A stretch of DNA of 64,000 bases from positions 620,001 to 684,000 of the forward strand of contig OW818697.1 of NCBI GenBank assembly GCA_942493365.1, written 5' to 3'. Made by a program: the position numbers and the translations under genes. The notes below the pieces were generated by a model. The model ran no database searches and was not told where the DNA came from. It saw nothing but the letters and a program-made list of their open reading frames with translations. The stretch is from UBA8949 sp942493365 (lineage in GTDB: Bacteria; Bacillota; Clostridia; Saccharofermentanales; UBA5734). Position 1 is the stretch's first letter. The number at the start of each line of letters is the position of its first letter. Shown in pieces: positions 43,033 through 51,711 of the stretch.

Positions 43033-43602
43033 TCAATTCAGTGTGTCAGCGGATTCCAGTTCGCGCATAGCCAAGATGGTGCGCTCGATCAGATCGTTCA
43101 GCTCCCAGCCCAGCATATCGACGCCGCGTTGAATGACCAGACGTGAGCAGCCGGCGGCGAAACCGGGAGTTTTGAATTTTTTCAGGACCGACTTGGCCTC
43201 GAGGTCGAGGGTGCTGCGCGAGGGCCGTATCAGGGTGACGGCGCCGATAAGACCGGTCAGCTCGTCGGCGGCGAAGAGGATCATCTCCATGATGTGCTTG
43301 GGCCGCAGATCGACGGTGTTGCCATAACAATGGCTGGCGGTCGCGTAGATCAGGCTCTCGTCGTAGCCGAGTTCGCGCATGATTTGCTGGCTTTTGATGC
43401 CGTGCTGATCAGGAAATTGTTCAAAGTCAAGATCGTGGAGCAGCCCGACGACCTCCCAGAAGTCCAGCTCGTCGGGTGCGTAGTCGCGGGCAAAATAGCG
43501 CAGCACGCCGGCGACGATGCGGGCATGCTTGAGATGAAAGGGGTCCTTATTGTATTGTTTGAGCAGATCGAAGGCCTGTTCGATGGTTGGGATGCTGTTC
43601 AT
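43033..43602 (-). CDS. HD-domain protein
   Basis: 189 residues from ATG 43602 with AGGAGG upstream. The HD phosphohydrolase pattern is KHARIVAGVLRYFARDYAPDELDFWEVVGLLHDLDFEQFPDQHG: first His, then the HD pair, then ASHCYGN with another His in the metal region, and a late Asp in FAADELTG. The family hydrolyses phosphate bonds of nucleotides or related molecules. This small form is common and uncharacterised. Standalone gene. Confidence 0.82.
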   Translation of the reverse strand: MNSIPTIEQAFDLLKQYNKDPFHLKHARIVAGVLRYFARDYAPDELDFWEVVGLLHDLDFEQFPDQHGIKSQQIMRELGYDESLIYATASHCYGNTVDLRPKHIMEMILFAADELTGLIGAVTLIRPSRSTLDLEAKSVLKKFKTPGFAAGCSRLVIQRGVDMLGWELNDLIERTILAMRELESADTLN

Positions 43603-43694
43603 GGGGGCGTCCTCCTTGCGACGGGGCTGTTTATAGCTTGGCATAAAGCGCCGAATTTCGCAAGATACATCAGGTTATGCTGGCCAGCTGGAGA

Positions 43695-43703
43695 TGATAT
43701 AAT
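43695..43703 (+). promoter_or_regulatory. Extended -10 promoter of the alcohol dehydrogenase operon
   Basis: TGATATAAT (43695-43703), no clear -35 box, 28 bases before the ATG at 43731. Confidence 0.45.
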
Positions 43704-43730
43704 GATCTCATAAGACAAAGGACACAGGTG

Positions 43731-44900
43731 ATGAGCATGAAAATGAGATATTACATTCCGACTGAAATACATTTTGGCGCCGGCAAACTGGACGTTTTGG
43801 GCAAGCTGCCTTTGCCGGGGCAAAAGGCCTTGATTGTGACCTCGGCTGGCCAGTCGGTTATTCGCTTTGGCTACCTGCAGCGGGTGCAGGATCTGCTGGC
43901 GCAAAACGGCTGTTCGTCGGTCGTTTTTAACAAGATCCAACCCAATCCGACGCACCAGCACGTCATGGAAGGCGCCGCAGTGGCGCGGGCGCAGGGCTGT
44001 GACTTTGTCATCGGCCTGGGCGGCGGCAGTTCGATTGATTCGGCCAAGAGCATCGCCGTCATGGCGACCAATCCGGGCGATTACTGGGACTACATCAGCG
44101 GCGGCAGCGGCAAGGGTCAGCCGCTCAAGGCCAAACCGCTGCCGGTGGTGGCGATCACCACGACGGCCGGCACCGGCACCGAGGCCGATCCCTGGACGGT
44201 CATCACCAAGGAAGACACCTGCGAAAAAATCGGCTTTGGCAACGACCAGACCTTCCCCGTGCTGTCGATTGTCGATCCCGAACTGATGACCACCGTGCCA
44301 CCCGACCTGACCGCCTACCAGGGCTTTGACGCCCTCTTCCACTCAACCGAAGGCTACATCGCCAATTGCGCCAACGTTTTCAGTGATCTGTACGCGCTCA
44401 AGGCGATCGAGCTGATTTTTAAATTTTTGCCGGTAGCCGTCCGCGAGCCGGATAACCTCGAGGCGCGTTCGATGGTGGCGCTGGCCAACACGCTGTCCGG
44501 CATGGTCGAGTCGACCTCGTCCTGTACCTCGGAACATTCGCTGGAACACGCGATCAGCGCCCATTTTCCCAATGTGCCGCATGGTGCCGGCCTGATCATG
44601 GTCTCGCTGGCCTACTACAAGCACTTTGTGACCTTCGTGCCCGAGCGCATGGTGGCCATGGCGCGTGCCGCCGGGGCCAAAAATGTCGAACGAGCGCAGG
44701 ATTTTGTCGATGCCCTGGCCGGCCTGCAGATTGACTGCGGCGTCGATCAACTCAAAATGTCTGATTATGGCATCAAGCCGGATGACCTGGAAAAATTCAC
44801 CGCCAATGCGCGTGCGACCATGGGCGGTTTGTTCGCCATCGACCCGGTTGAATTATGCGACGCCGACGTGCTCGAAATTTATCGCGACGCCTACCGCTGA
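43731..44900 (+). CDS. Iron-containing alcohol dehydrogenase
   Basis: 389 residues from ATG 43731 (AAGGA 8 bases upstream; ATG 43737 also possible). Type III Fe-ADH fold: N-terminal nucleotide domain with GLGGGSSIDSAKSIAV, phosphate loop TTAGTGTEADPWTVIT, metal ligands in YQGFDALFHSTEGY, SEHSLEHAISAHF and PHGAGL. These enzymes interconvert alcohols and aldehydes or ketones with NAD(P)H, using Fe2+ or Zn2+. Specificity is not predictable. The TGA overlaps the ATG of the NusG-II gene by one base, so it is cotranscribed with the flavin-transfer genes. Confidence 0.9.
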   Translation: MSMKMRYYIPTEIHFGAGKLDVLGKLPLPGQKALIVTSAGQSVIRFGYLQRVQDLLAQNGCSSVVFNKIQPNPTHQHVMEGAAVARAQGCDFVIGLGGGSSIDSAKSIAVMATNPGDYWDYISGGSGKGQPLKAKPLPVVAITTTAGTGTEADPWTVITKEDTCEKIGFGNDQTFPVLSIVDPELMTTVPPDLTAYQGFDALFHSTEGYIANCANVFSDLYALKAIELIFKFLPVAVREPDNLEARSMVALANTLSGMVESTSSCTSEHSLEHAISAHFPNVPHGAGLIMVSLAYYKHFVTFVPERMVAMARAAGAKNVERAQDFVDALAGLQIDCGVDQLKMSDYGIKPDDLEKFTANARATMGGLFAIDPVELCDADVLEIYRDAYR

Positions 44901-45331
44901 TGTCAACTGGTGCGCGCAACAATCAAAAATCGTGGTTTGCCTGGCTGCGAAAGGGTGACTTTGTAATCGCCGGCGCGATTGCGCTGGCGGCCCTGGCGTT
45001 GCTGATCCTGCCCAATTTGTCAGCACACCCGGCAACTTCGGCGCTCCTTAAGGAGGACGGCGTGGTCATTCGCGAATGGACCAGCACGATGCTGACCGCA
45101 GGCGGGCAGGAAACGTTGACGGCCGCGGGTTATTCCTATACCATCGCATGGGAGAATGGCCGCATTCGCTTTCTGACCGCCAACTGCCCGGATCAGGTTT
45201 GCGTGCAAACCGGCTGGATCAGCCGTGACGGCGCCATTGCCGCCTGCGTACCAGGGCACTTGATTTTGAAGGCCAGCGGTAATGGGTCTCAAACGACAGA
45301 AACCAGCCAAGTGGATGTGATTGTCAAATGA
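44900..45331 (+). CDS. NusG domain II (EetA-like) membrane-anchored protein
   Basis: 143 residues. A basic N-terminus and one membrane helix (GDFVIAGAIALAALALLIL) lead to an extracytoplasmic NusG-II domain. That domain has VVIREWTSTML, GYSYTIAWENGRIRFLTANCPDQVCVQTGWISRDGAIAACVPGHLIL, with three cysteines in the CPDxxCV and ACVPGH motifs. This architecture is that of proteins annotated NusG domain II-containing, which I recall as EetA in the Listeria extracellular electron-transfer locus. The start is the ATG that overlaps the preceding TGA. It overlaps the next gene by four bases. Confidence 0.82.
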   Translation: MSTGARNNQKSWFAWLRKGDFVIAGAIALAALALLILPNLSAHPATSALLKEDGVVIREWTSTMLTAGGQETLTAAGYSYTIAWENGRIRFLTANCPDQVCVQTGWISRDGAIAACVPGHLILKASGNGSQTTETSQVDVIVK

Positions 45332-47010
45332 ATGATGCGAAGAACGATAAATTCGATACAACGAATATTTCCAAACAGCGTCTGCGCCTGCGTCGGCTGA
45401 CGACCGATGCCGTGCTGATTGCGCTGGCCCTGGTGCTGTCGATTGTCGAGCACTGGATTCCACTCGATCTCATCGTGCCGGTCCCTGGTTTGAAACTGGG
45501 GCTGGCCAACGTCGTGACGCTTTTTGCGCTACTGCGGCTACGGCCGCTGGACGCGGCAGCGATTTTGCTGGTGCGCTGCCTGGTTATGGGCGCGATCTCC
45601 GGACCAACCACCCTGCTGTTTTCGCTGGGCGGCGGATTGCTGGCCCTTTTGGCCATGTGGCTGCTCAGCCGCTGGGAGGGCCGCGCCTTCTCGGTGATCG
45701 GCATCAGCCTGGCCGGCGCGGCGGCACACAACATCGGTCAGGTCAGCGTGGCCGGTCTGGTGCTGAGCGAACCGCTGCTCCTGCTGACCTACTTGCCGCT
45801 TCTGCTGCTGCTGAGCCTGGCGACCGGCCTGCTGACGGGGGTCGCGGCCTTCCCGGTGATCCGGGCATTCAAGCCTTTGAACCTCAAAAAGACACGCGCA
45901 CCCAAGGTCTTGACGCTGCTGCTGGCGATTTGCCTCGTGCTGCCCGGCATGACCGGCTGTCAATCACCAACAGCAACAACATCCGCCAATGAATACCAGC
46001 AGTATTCGTATGAATTCACGGGCACCTTTGACACGGTTGTTCAGTTTATTGGCTACAACAAAAGCCAAGCCGATTTCGATCGACTGACGGCCTTGGCCGA
46101 AACCCGTTTTCGCGAGCTCAACCAGTTGTTTGATGCTTACCATAATTATGACGGAATCAACAATCTCAAGACGATCAACGACCAGGCCGGACAAGCGCCG
46201 GTCACGGTGGCACCTGAATTGATGGATCTGATCACCCATGCGATCGAGTGGAACCAAACGATATCGGATAAAACCAACATCGCGATTGGTGCGGCGATCA
46301 CCCTTTGGCAGGGCTACCGCGAACAGGCGCTGGCCGACCCGACACAGGCAGCAGTACCAACGGCAGCAGAGCTGGCTTCGACCTTGGCGCACACCGACCT
46401 CAGCAAAATTCAACTCGATCAAGTTGCCGGTACGGTCACGCTGACCGACGCGGCCATGAAGCTTGACTTCGGCGCTGTCGCCAAGGGTTTCGCCACGGAA
46501 CTGGTGGTTCAGGAGTTGATAGCGGCCGGAGCCGAATCGTTGATTGTCAATGCTGGCGGTAGCAATGTTCGGCTGATCGGCCATCCCATGGACGGCCGCG
46601 CCAATTGGAATGTCGGCGTGCAAAATCCGTCGTCGCTGTTGGCTGATGATCCGTCATCAATGGTTACCCCAGGCGCTGTGCCCGATCTGTCGGCCATCGT
46701 TTCGACCCGCGAAACCTCGATTGTTTCCAGCGGCGATTATCAGCGTTATTATATCGCTGACGGCGTAGCCTATCATCACCTGATCGATCCGCTTGACGGA
46801 CTGCCGACCCACTATTATCGCGCGGTTACGGTGGTCACATCCGACAGCGGCCTGGCTGACTTTCTTTCGACGGCGCTGTTCCTGCTTCCTTATGAACAGA
46901 GCCGCGCCTTGGCCGAACAGTTGCCGGGCGTCGAGGTGCTGTGGATTTTCACAGGCAATCGTCTGGAAATGACCGCCGGACTGGTTTCGCTGGTCGAAAA
47001 GGTGAATTAG
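45328..47010 (+). CDS. Fusion of a Gx (EetB-like) membrane protein and an ApbE FMN transferase
   Basis: 560 residues in one open frame. Residues about 25-185 form a Gx/heptaprenyl-diphosphate-synthase-component-I-type membrane domain with five or six helices (PGLKLGLANVVTLFALL, CLVMGAISGPTTLLFSLGGG, AAAHNIGQVSVAGLVL). A further helix (VLTLLLAICLVLPGMTGC) ends in a lipobox-like sequence with Cys211. Residues about 222-555 are ApbE: FTGTFDTVVQFIGY, KLDFGAVAKGFATELVVQEL, SLIVNAGGSNVRLIG, SGDYQRYYIADGVAYHHLIDPLDGLP. ApbE covalently attaches FMN to Thr/Ser of exported flavoproteins. These two parts are normally separate proteins. Reads on from the NusG-II gene (ATGA overlap). Confidence 0.88.
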   Translation: MNDAKNDKFDTTNISKQRLRLRRLTTDAVLIALALVLSIVEHWIPLDLIVPVPGLKLGLANVVTLFALLRLRPLDAAAILLVRCLVMGAISGPTTLLFSLGGGLLALLAMWLLSRWEGRAFSVIGISLAGAAAHNIGQVSVAGLVLSEPLLLLTYLPLLLLLSLATGLLTGVAAFPVIRAFKPLNLKKTRAPKVLTLLLAICLVLPGMTGCQSPTATTSANEYQQYSYEFTGTFDTVVQFIGYNKSQADFDRLTALAETRFRELNQLFDAYHNYDGINNLKTINDQAGQAPVTVAPELMDLITHAIEWNQTISDKTNIAIGAAITLWQGYREQALADPTQAAVPTAAELASTLAHTDLSKIQLDQVAGTVTLTDAAMKLDFGAVAKGFATELVVQELIAAGAESLIVNAGGSNVRLIGHPMDGRANWNVGVQNPSSLLADDPSSMVTPGAVPDLSAIVSTRETSIVSSGDYQRYYIADGVAYHHLIDPLDGLPTHYYRAVTVVTSDSGLADFLSTALFLLPYEQSRALAEQLPGVEVLWIFTGNRLEMTAGLVSLVEKVN

Positions 47011-47039
47011 CTGTATTATTTGAACATGGAGAGGTGTTA

Positions 47040-47636
47040 ATGCCAAATTGGTTGTTGATCCTGGCTATCGTCCAGGCCCTGATTTTTATCGCCTTGGCGA
47101 TGCTGAGCAATTTTCTCGCGCCGCTTAATCTGGCTGTACGCCGCTATGTTGAATTGCATCGAAACATGCGCATCCGCCCGTTAATGGTGCTGACCCACCG
47201 CTACAACGACGTGCTGTCTTTCTCCATCCAATTGATCATCTTAGCGCTGGTATTGGGGCTGGTGTGGGATGACTGGCGGCGGGCCATGATTCTCCTGGCG
47301 GCAATTTCGATCCAGACCACCGTGGTCAGCGCCAGCAAGCGCCTGGCCTCAATAGACCGGCCGCCGCAGATGTTCTCGCACGTCATCATGACCTCGGGCT
47401 CTTATCCGAGCGGCCACAGCGCCGCCAGCCTGACCTACGCCCTGCTGGTACCGACCGTTTTCGCGCCTTATCTCAGCCTGCCGGTGATCATCATGCTGGC
47501 GACCTATCTGGCCGGCGTTGCCCTGCTGACGGCTTATGGTCGACTGTACCTCGATGTGCACTGGTTGACCGATATCCTGGGTGGCTGGTCGCTCTCACTG
47601 ATCATCTATACTATCAGCCTGCTTATTCTGAAATAG
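47040..47636 (+). CDS. PAP2-family membrane phosphatase
   Basis: 198 residues from ATG 47040 with GGAGAGGTG upstream. Five to six membrane helices. The three PAP2 motifs are present: KRLASIDRPPQ, SYPSGHSAAS and AYGRLYLDVHWLTDILGG with the catalytic His. The family removes phosphate from membrane lipids, for example undecaprenyl diphosphate in cell-wall synthesis. It follows the Gx-ApbE fusion by 29 bases and may be in the same transcript. Confidence 0.88.
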   Translation: MPNWLLILAIVQALIFIALAMLSNFLAPLNLAVRRYVELHRNMRIRPLMVLTHRYNDVLSFSIQLIILALVLGLVWDDWRRAMILLAAISIQTTVVSASKRLASIDRPPQMFSHVIMTSGSYPSGHSAASLTYALLVPTVFAPYLSLPVIIMLATYLAGVALLTAYGRLYLDVHWLTDILGGWSLSLIIYTISLLILK

Positions 47637-47653
47637 CGCGCTGCCCAGCAGCC

Positions 47654-47662
47654 TGCTATAAT
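47654..47662 (+). promoter_or_regulatory. Extended -10 promoter of the RNA methyltransferase gene
   Basis: TGCTATAAT (47654-47662) in the 50-base gap, 24 bases before the ATG at 47687. Confidence 0.45.
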
Positions 47663-47686
47663 GAATGAGGAAAACAGGAGAAGATT

Positions 47687-48907
47687 ATGAAAATCGTCAT
47701 GACAACATTGTTCGGCATAGAGGCGCTGACAGCAGACGAGCTGACCGGCCTCGGCTATGCACGAGAAAATATTAGAGTTACGGACGGTCAGGTGGTTTTG
47801 GACGCTGGCGATGCGCCGGGCGAAACCGCGCGGACCGCTCTGGCGGTAGCCCGTCTCAACGTCTTTTTGCGGACCGCGGAGCGTGTTCTGGTGCAGCTGG
47901 CCGAGTTTCCGGCCAATGATTTTGACACCCTCTTCGAATCAACATACGACCTGCCCTGGCATGAGTGGATCGCTCCCGGCGCTGCCTTTACAGTCAACGG
48001 CTATTCGCGCAAATCAGCGCTTTTCGGCATTCCGGCTTGCCAGAGTTTGGTCAAGAAAGCCATCGTCAAGCGCCTGCTGGCCGCGCGTGGTTTGGCGCCT
48101 GACAGCCATTTGTCAGAGGACCCGGAAATTGGCCTGGTCAAGGTCCAGTTCGGCATTGTCGCCGATCAGGTGGCCATGATGGTCGACACCTCGGGTGATG
48201 GTCTGCACAAACGCGGCTATCGGCCGCTGCAGCATGAGGCGCCGATCAAGGAAACCCTTGCGGCCGCCATGATCATGGTGTCGCGTTTTGAACCCTTCAG
48301 CGACGAGGCCTTGGTCGATCCCTGCTGCGGTTCGGGCACCATTCCGATCGAGGCCGCGCTGATGGCCTTCAAGATCGCGCCGGGCATGAACCGCGCCTTT
48401 GCCGGCGAAAACTGGCAGCTGATCGGTGCCGCCGCCTTCAAACTGGCGCGCGAAGAAGCGCTGGCGCGCATGGACCTGACGCCGCCCGATCGGCCGTTTA
48501 TCTACGGCTCCGATCTGGTGCCGCGCGCGCTTGAGGTCTGTGAGGCCAACGCCCACCGCGCCGGCGTCGAAAAACTGCTGCGCTTTCGCCAGGCTGACTT
48601 GAAGGGCCTGACGACCGACGACCTGGACAATTGGACCGGCCACCCCCGCCAGCTGATCATCTGCAACCCACCTTACGGTGAGCGGATGCTGGATGTTGAA
48701 CAGGCTGAGTCGCTATACGCCGCCATGGGCGATATTTTCCTCGACCGCGGCATGGCGCGTCCCGGTATCCGGCTGTCGGTCATCACACCGGACGAACAAT
48801 TTGAAAATATTGCCGGCGGTCGTGCGGACAAGCGCAGGAAATTGTATAATGGCATGATTCGCTGTACAATGTTTCATTATTACAAACAAAGGAGACTCGA
48901 AAAATGA
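47687..48907 (+). CDS. THUMP-domain class I RNA methyltransferase (YpsC/RlmL type)
   Basis: 406 residues. The N-terminal ferredoxin-like and THUMP region (about 1-155) binds RNA. The Rossmann methyltransferase has the SAM motif ALVDPCCGSGTIPIEAA and the catalytic NPPYGERM (N-P-P-Y), typical of N2-guanine methylation. Bacterial relatives modify 23S rRNA (RlmL N-terminal part, m2G2445). HYYKQRRLEK ends the protein. Overlaps the next gene by four bases. Confidence 0.88.
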   Translation: MKIVMTTLFGIEALTADELTGLGYARENIRVTDGQVVLDAGDAPGETARTALAVARLNVFLRTAERVLVQLAEFPANDFDTLFESTYDLPWHEWIAPGAAFTVNGYSRKSALFGIPACQSLVKKAIVKRLLAARGLAPDSHLSEDPEIGLVKVQFGIVADQVAMMVDTSGDGLHKRGYRPLQHEAPIKETLAAAMIMVSRFEPFSDEALVDPCCGSGTIPIEAALMAFKIAPGMNRAFAGENWQLIGAAAFKLAREEALARMDLTPPDRPFIYGSDLVPRALEVCEANAHRAGVEKLLRFRQADLKGLTTDDLDNWTGHPRQLIICNPPYGERMLDVEQAESLYAAMGDIFLDRGMARPGIRLSVITPDEQFENIAGGRADKRRKLYNGMIRCTMFHYYKQRRLEK

Positions 48908-49671
48908 AAGGTATTATTCTCGCTGCCGGCTATGCCACCCGTCTCTACCCATTGACCCTGAACAAAGCCAAGCCCTTGCTGCCGGTTCACGGTCGACCGA
49001 TAATTGACTACCTCGTCGACGAGATGAACACGTTGGATGATCTTAACCAGATCATCGTGGTCAGCAACCACAAATTCGCCGGCCAGTTTGCCGAATGGGC
49101 CGCTGCCCGCAATGCTGCTGCCAAAACCGGCGAGCCGGAAATCGTCGTCTTTGACGATGGCACGATGAGTGAAGATGACCGCCTGGGCGCGATCGGCGAC
49201 ATTCAGTTTTGCATCGACAAGGCCAAAATTGACGAAGATCTGGTGGTCATCGCCGGTGACAACTTGTTTACCTACAAATTGCGCGATGCCTGGCAGGTCT
49301 TTAAGGATAACGGCCAAGACATGATCATGGCCAGCAACCTGCCGCCCGAAGAGGATCCCACCCGCTTTGCCATTGCTGTGCTGGATGACAACGGCTTGAT
49401 CATCGATCTCGTGGAGAAGCCGGAACATCCCAAAACCAACATCGGTGTTTACGCCATCTATTTCTACCGCCGCGATACGGTGCCGCTGTTCGATCAGTAT
49501 CTTAAAGAAGGCAACAAGCCCGACGCGCCGGGTTACTTCCCAGCCTGGCTGTATCTGCGTAAATCGGTTCGCTGCTATTTGTTCGAAGGACTTTGTTTTG
49601 ACATTGGTACGCCACAGTCGTACGCAAATATCGAGAGCGAATTTCCGAGTCCGTCTACGGCGAACAAGTAA
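48904..49671 (+). CDS. Sugar-phosphate/choline-phosphate nucleotidyltransferase
   Basis: 255 residues. Nucleotidyltransferase signature MKGIILAAGYATRLYPLT, then KAKPLLPVHGRPIIDYLVDEM, VVIAGDNLF with the metal Asp, and VEKPEHPKTNIGVYAIYFYRR. It uses NTP and a phosphorylated sugar or choline to give the NDP-derivative and pyrophosphate. Length and motifs fit both RfbA/glucose-1-phosphate and LicC-type enzymes. ATG overlaps the methyltransferase stop. Confidence 0.82.
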   Translation: MKGIILAAGYATRLYPLTLNKAKPLLPVHGRPIIDYLVDEMNTLDDLNQIIVVSNHKFAGQFAEWAAARNAAAKTGEPEIVVFDDGTMSEDDRLGAIGDIQFCIDKAKIDEDLVVIAGDNLFTYKLRDAWQVFKDNGQDMIMASNLPPEEDPTRFAIAVLDDNGLIIDLVEKPEHPKTNIGVYAIYFYRRDTVPLFDQYLKEGNKPDAPGYFPAWLYLRKSVRCYLFEGLCFDIGTPQSYANIESEFPSPSTANK

Positions 49672-49755
49672 CACAGAAACACTTGTCGAAATGTGTCGCA
49701 AACCCTACTAAGAGTAGCTTGCCGCGCCAAGACAAAAATGTGTTCGTTTTGCACT

Positions 49756-49789
49756 ATACGGTGACAAAAGATGTCACAGTTCGTCGTAT
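49756..49789. repeat. Nested inverted repeat in the nucleotidyltransferase-proA gap
   Basis: GTGACA (49761-49766) and TGTCAC (49772-49777) form a perfect 6-bp palindrome with a 5-base centre. It is enclosed by ATACG (49756-49760) and CGTAT (49785-49789). The shape suits a dimeric repressor site. No T-run follows, so it is not a terminator. Confidence 0.5.
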
Positions 49790-49833
49790 CAAGGGTTTGC
49801 AGACACGAATCGGTGAAAAGCGTTGTCCTGTAG

Positions 49834-49863
49834 TTATGCACAGAGTTATCCACATTATCCACA
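49834..49863 (+). promoter_or_regulatory. Cluster of three DnaA boxes upstream of proA
   Basis: TTATGCACA (49834-49842, one mismatch) is followed by two perfect TTATCCACA 9-mers in direct contact (49846-49854 and 49855-49863), all in the same orientation. They end 21 bases before the proA GTG. A weak inverted box (TGTGGACAC, 7 of 9) overlaps that start at 49884-49892. The rest of the 213-base gap (49672-49884) holds the nested palindrome and a small CTACT/AGTAG hairpin. Confidence 0.7.
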
Positions 49864-49884
49864 TTTTGTCAGGAGGTGATTTTT

Positions 49885-51174
49885 GTGGACACCCGACAAT
49901 TTGCCCGCCTCGCGCGACAGGCTGCACTCGAAATGGCCATCCTCGACAGTCGTGCCAAAGATGCCGCCTTGTTGCTGATTGCAGACAGCCTGCAAGTAAA
50001 CGCCGCGCGTATTTTCGCCGCCAACGAGACCGATTTGGCCGCCAGCGCGGTTGCCGGTCTGGCCGCACCACTCCTGAAACGTCTGAAATTTGATCAGGAT
50101 AAACTGGACGCTGTGGTCGCGGGCTTACAAAGCCTGACCAAACTGCCCGATCCGGTCGGCCTGACGCAAATGGCTACCAGCCTTGACGATGGTCTTGACC
50201 TGTATCGGGTCAGCTGTCCGATCGGCGTCATCGGGGTGATTTTTGAGTCTCGGCCTGATGCGCTGGTGCAAATCTCTGGCCTGACCCTCAAAAGCGGCAA
50301 TGCCGTGTTGCTCAAAGGCGGCTCAGAAGCGCTGGAAACCAACCGGGCTCTGTCCGCCATCATTGACGCCGCCGGACAATCGGCCGGCCTGCCCGCAGGG
50401 TGGATCGGCCTTTTGGAGACGCGGGAGGCGGTCGGCGAACTGCTGGCCTTGGATGATGAGGTTGATCTGCTGATTCCCCGCGGTTCAAACGAGTTTGTCC
50501 GCCATATCATGGACAACACGCGCATTCCCGTCCTGGGGCACGCTGACGGGGTCTGCCATATGTACCTTGACGCCGCCTGCGATCCCGAAATGGCGGTCAG
50601 TTTGGCACTGGACAGCAAAACCCAGTATGTCGCGGTTTGCAACGCGCTTGAGACGCTTTTGATCCACAGCAGTCTGGCGGAGACACTGCTGCCCCGGCTG
50701 GCCAGAGCGCTCAATTACGCCAAGGTCGAAATGTTCGGCGATGCCAAGGTTTGCGAGCTTCTGGGCTGCCAGCCGGTGACCGACTGGCACACCGAGTATC
50801 TGGATTATAAAGTTTCCATCAAACTGGTCGATAATATGGACGAGGCGATTGACCACATCAACCGCTACGGATCAGGGCATACCGAAGCCATCGTCACCCG
50901 TGACGAGAGCACAGCTCGGAGCTTTCTGCAGCGTGTCGATGCCGGCAATGTCTTTTGGAACTGCTCAACCCGTTTCAGCGATGGTTTCCGCTACGGATTC
51001 GGTGCCGAGGTTGGCATCAGCACCAGCAAGATTCACGCTCGCGGCCCGGTCGGTCTGGAAGGCCTGATGACCTATCAGTACCGATTGTTGGGCCACGGAC
51101 AAACGGTCGGCGACTACGCGTCGGGACAGCGCCATTTTAAACACAGACCAGTCGGCAATGACTATCCGCTGTAA
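49885..51174 (+). CDS. proA: Gamma-glutamyl phosphate reductase
   Basis: 429 residues from a GTG start at 49885, chosen for AGGAGGTGA 8 bases upstream. It reduces gamma-glutamyl phosphate to glutamate semialdehyde with NADPH in proline synthesis. Motifs: CPIGVIGVIFESRPDALVQI, SGNAVLLKGGSEALETN, catalytic Cys in QYVAVCNALETLLIH, and the C-terminal RFSDGFRYGFGAEVGISTSKIHARGPVGLEGL. No proB (glutamate kinase) or proC lies next to it. DnaA boxes precede the gene. Confidence 0.95.
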   Translation: MDTRQFARLARQAALEMAILDSRAKDAALLLIADSLQVNAARIFAANETDLAASAVAGLAAPLLKRLKFDQDKLDAVVAGLQSLTKLPDPVGLTQMATSLDDGLDLYRVSCPIGVIGVIFESRPDALVQISGLTLKSGNAVLLKGGSEALETNRALSAIIDAAGQSAGLPAGWIGLLETREAVGELLALDDEVDLLIPRGSNEFVRHIMDNTRIPVLGHADGVCHMYLDAACDPEMAVSLALDSKTQYVAVCNALETLLIHSSLAETLLPRLARALNYAKVEMFGDAKVCELLGCQPVTDWHTEYLDYKVSIKLVDNMDEAIDHINRYGSGHTEAIVTRDESTARSFLQRVDAGNVFWNCSTRFSDGFRYGFGAEVGISTSKIHARGPVGLEGLMTYQYRLLGHGQTVGDYASGQRHFKHRPVGNDYPL

Positions 51175-51191
51175 CAAGTCAGCAGATTATA

Positions 51192-51200
51192 TGTTACAAT
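51192..51200 (+). promoter_or_regulatory. Extended -10 promoter of rpiB
   Basis: TGTTACAAT (51192-51200): TGn followed by TACAAT, 26 bases before the rpiB ATG. No good -35 box. Confidence 0.4.
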
Positions 51201-51225
51201 AAAGCCAATATGGAGGGCTTTGCCA

Positions 51226-51684
51226 ATGCGAATAGCGCTGGGCAGCGATCATGCCGGTTATCAGTTGAAAAGGCTGATTATGAATCACTTGAATAAACAG
51301 GGCATTGAATGTGACGACTGCGGCGCGCCCAACGGTGTTGACGCGGCCAGCTACGTGCCTTATGGGCAAGCGGTGGCACAGGCTGTCTTGGACGGCAAAG
51401 CCGATTTCGGCATTGTTGTTTGCGGCACCGGCATCGGCATCTCCATCACCACAAACAAAATCAAAGGCATACGCGCCGCGCTTTGTACCAATGAGTTTAT
51501 GAGCCGCATGGCCCGCCAGCACAACAACGCCAACGTCCTCGCGCTCGGTGCGCGTGTCATCGGCTCCTCGCTGGCCTTCGCCATTGTTGACGCCTTTCTG
51601 ACCGAACCCTTTGAAACCGGTGGTCGGCACCAAGCCCGTGTGGACGAAATTACAGCGGCCGAAGCAATCAGATTCAAGGTCTGA
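51226..51684 (+). CDS. rpiB: Ribose-5-phosphate isomerase B
   Basis: 152 residues from ATG 51226 (GGAGGG 8 bases upstream). It interconverts ribulose-5-phosphate and ribose-5-phosphate. Motifs: MRIALGSDHAGYQLK with the phosphate/substrate His, GIVVCGTGIGISITTNK with the catalytic Cys, and RQHNNANVLALGARVIG. The gene is 27 bases upstream of upp, a common Firmicutes arrangement ahead of the ATP synthase genes. Confidence 0.95.
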   Translation: MRIALGSDHAGYQLKRLIMNHLNKQGIECDDCGAPNGVDAASYVPYGQAVAQAVLDGKADFGIVVCGTGIGISITTNKIKGIRAALCTNEFMSRMARQHNNANVLALGARVIGSSLAFAIVDAFLTEPFETGGRHQARVDEITAAEAIRFKV

Positions 51685-51711
51685 GACGACGCCAGCACCA
51701 GGAGGAATTTC

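Noticed and set aside
49672..49884. Chromosomal replication origin
   Set aside because: Only three clustered DnaA boxes, no dnaA/dnaN/rnpA nearby and no marked AT-rich unwinding stretch; kept as a DnaA-box cluster only.
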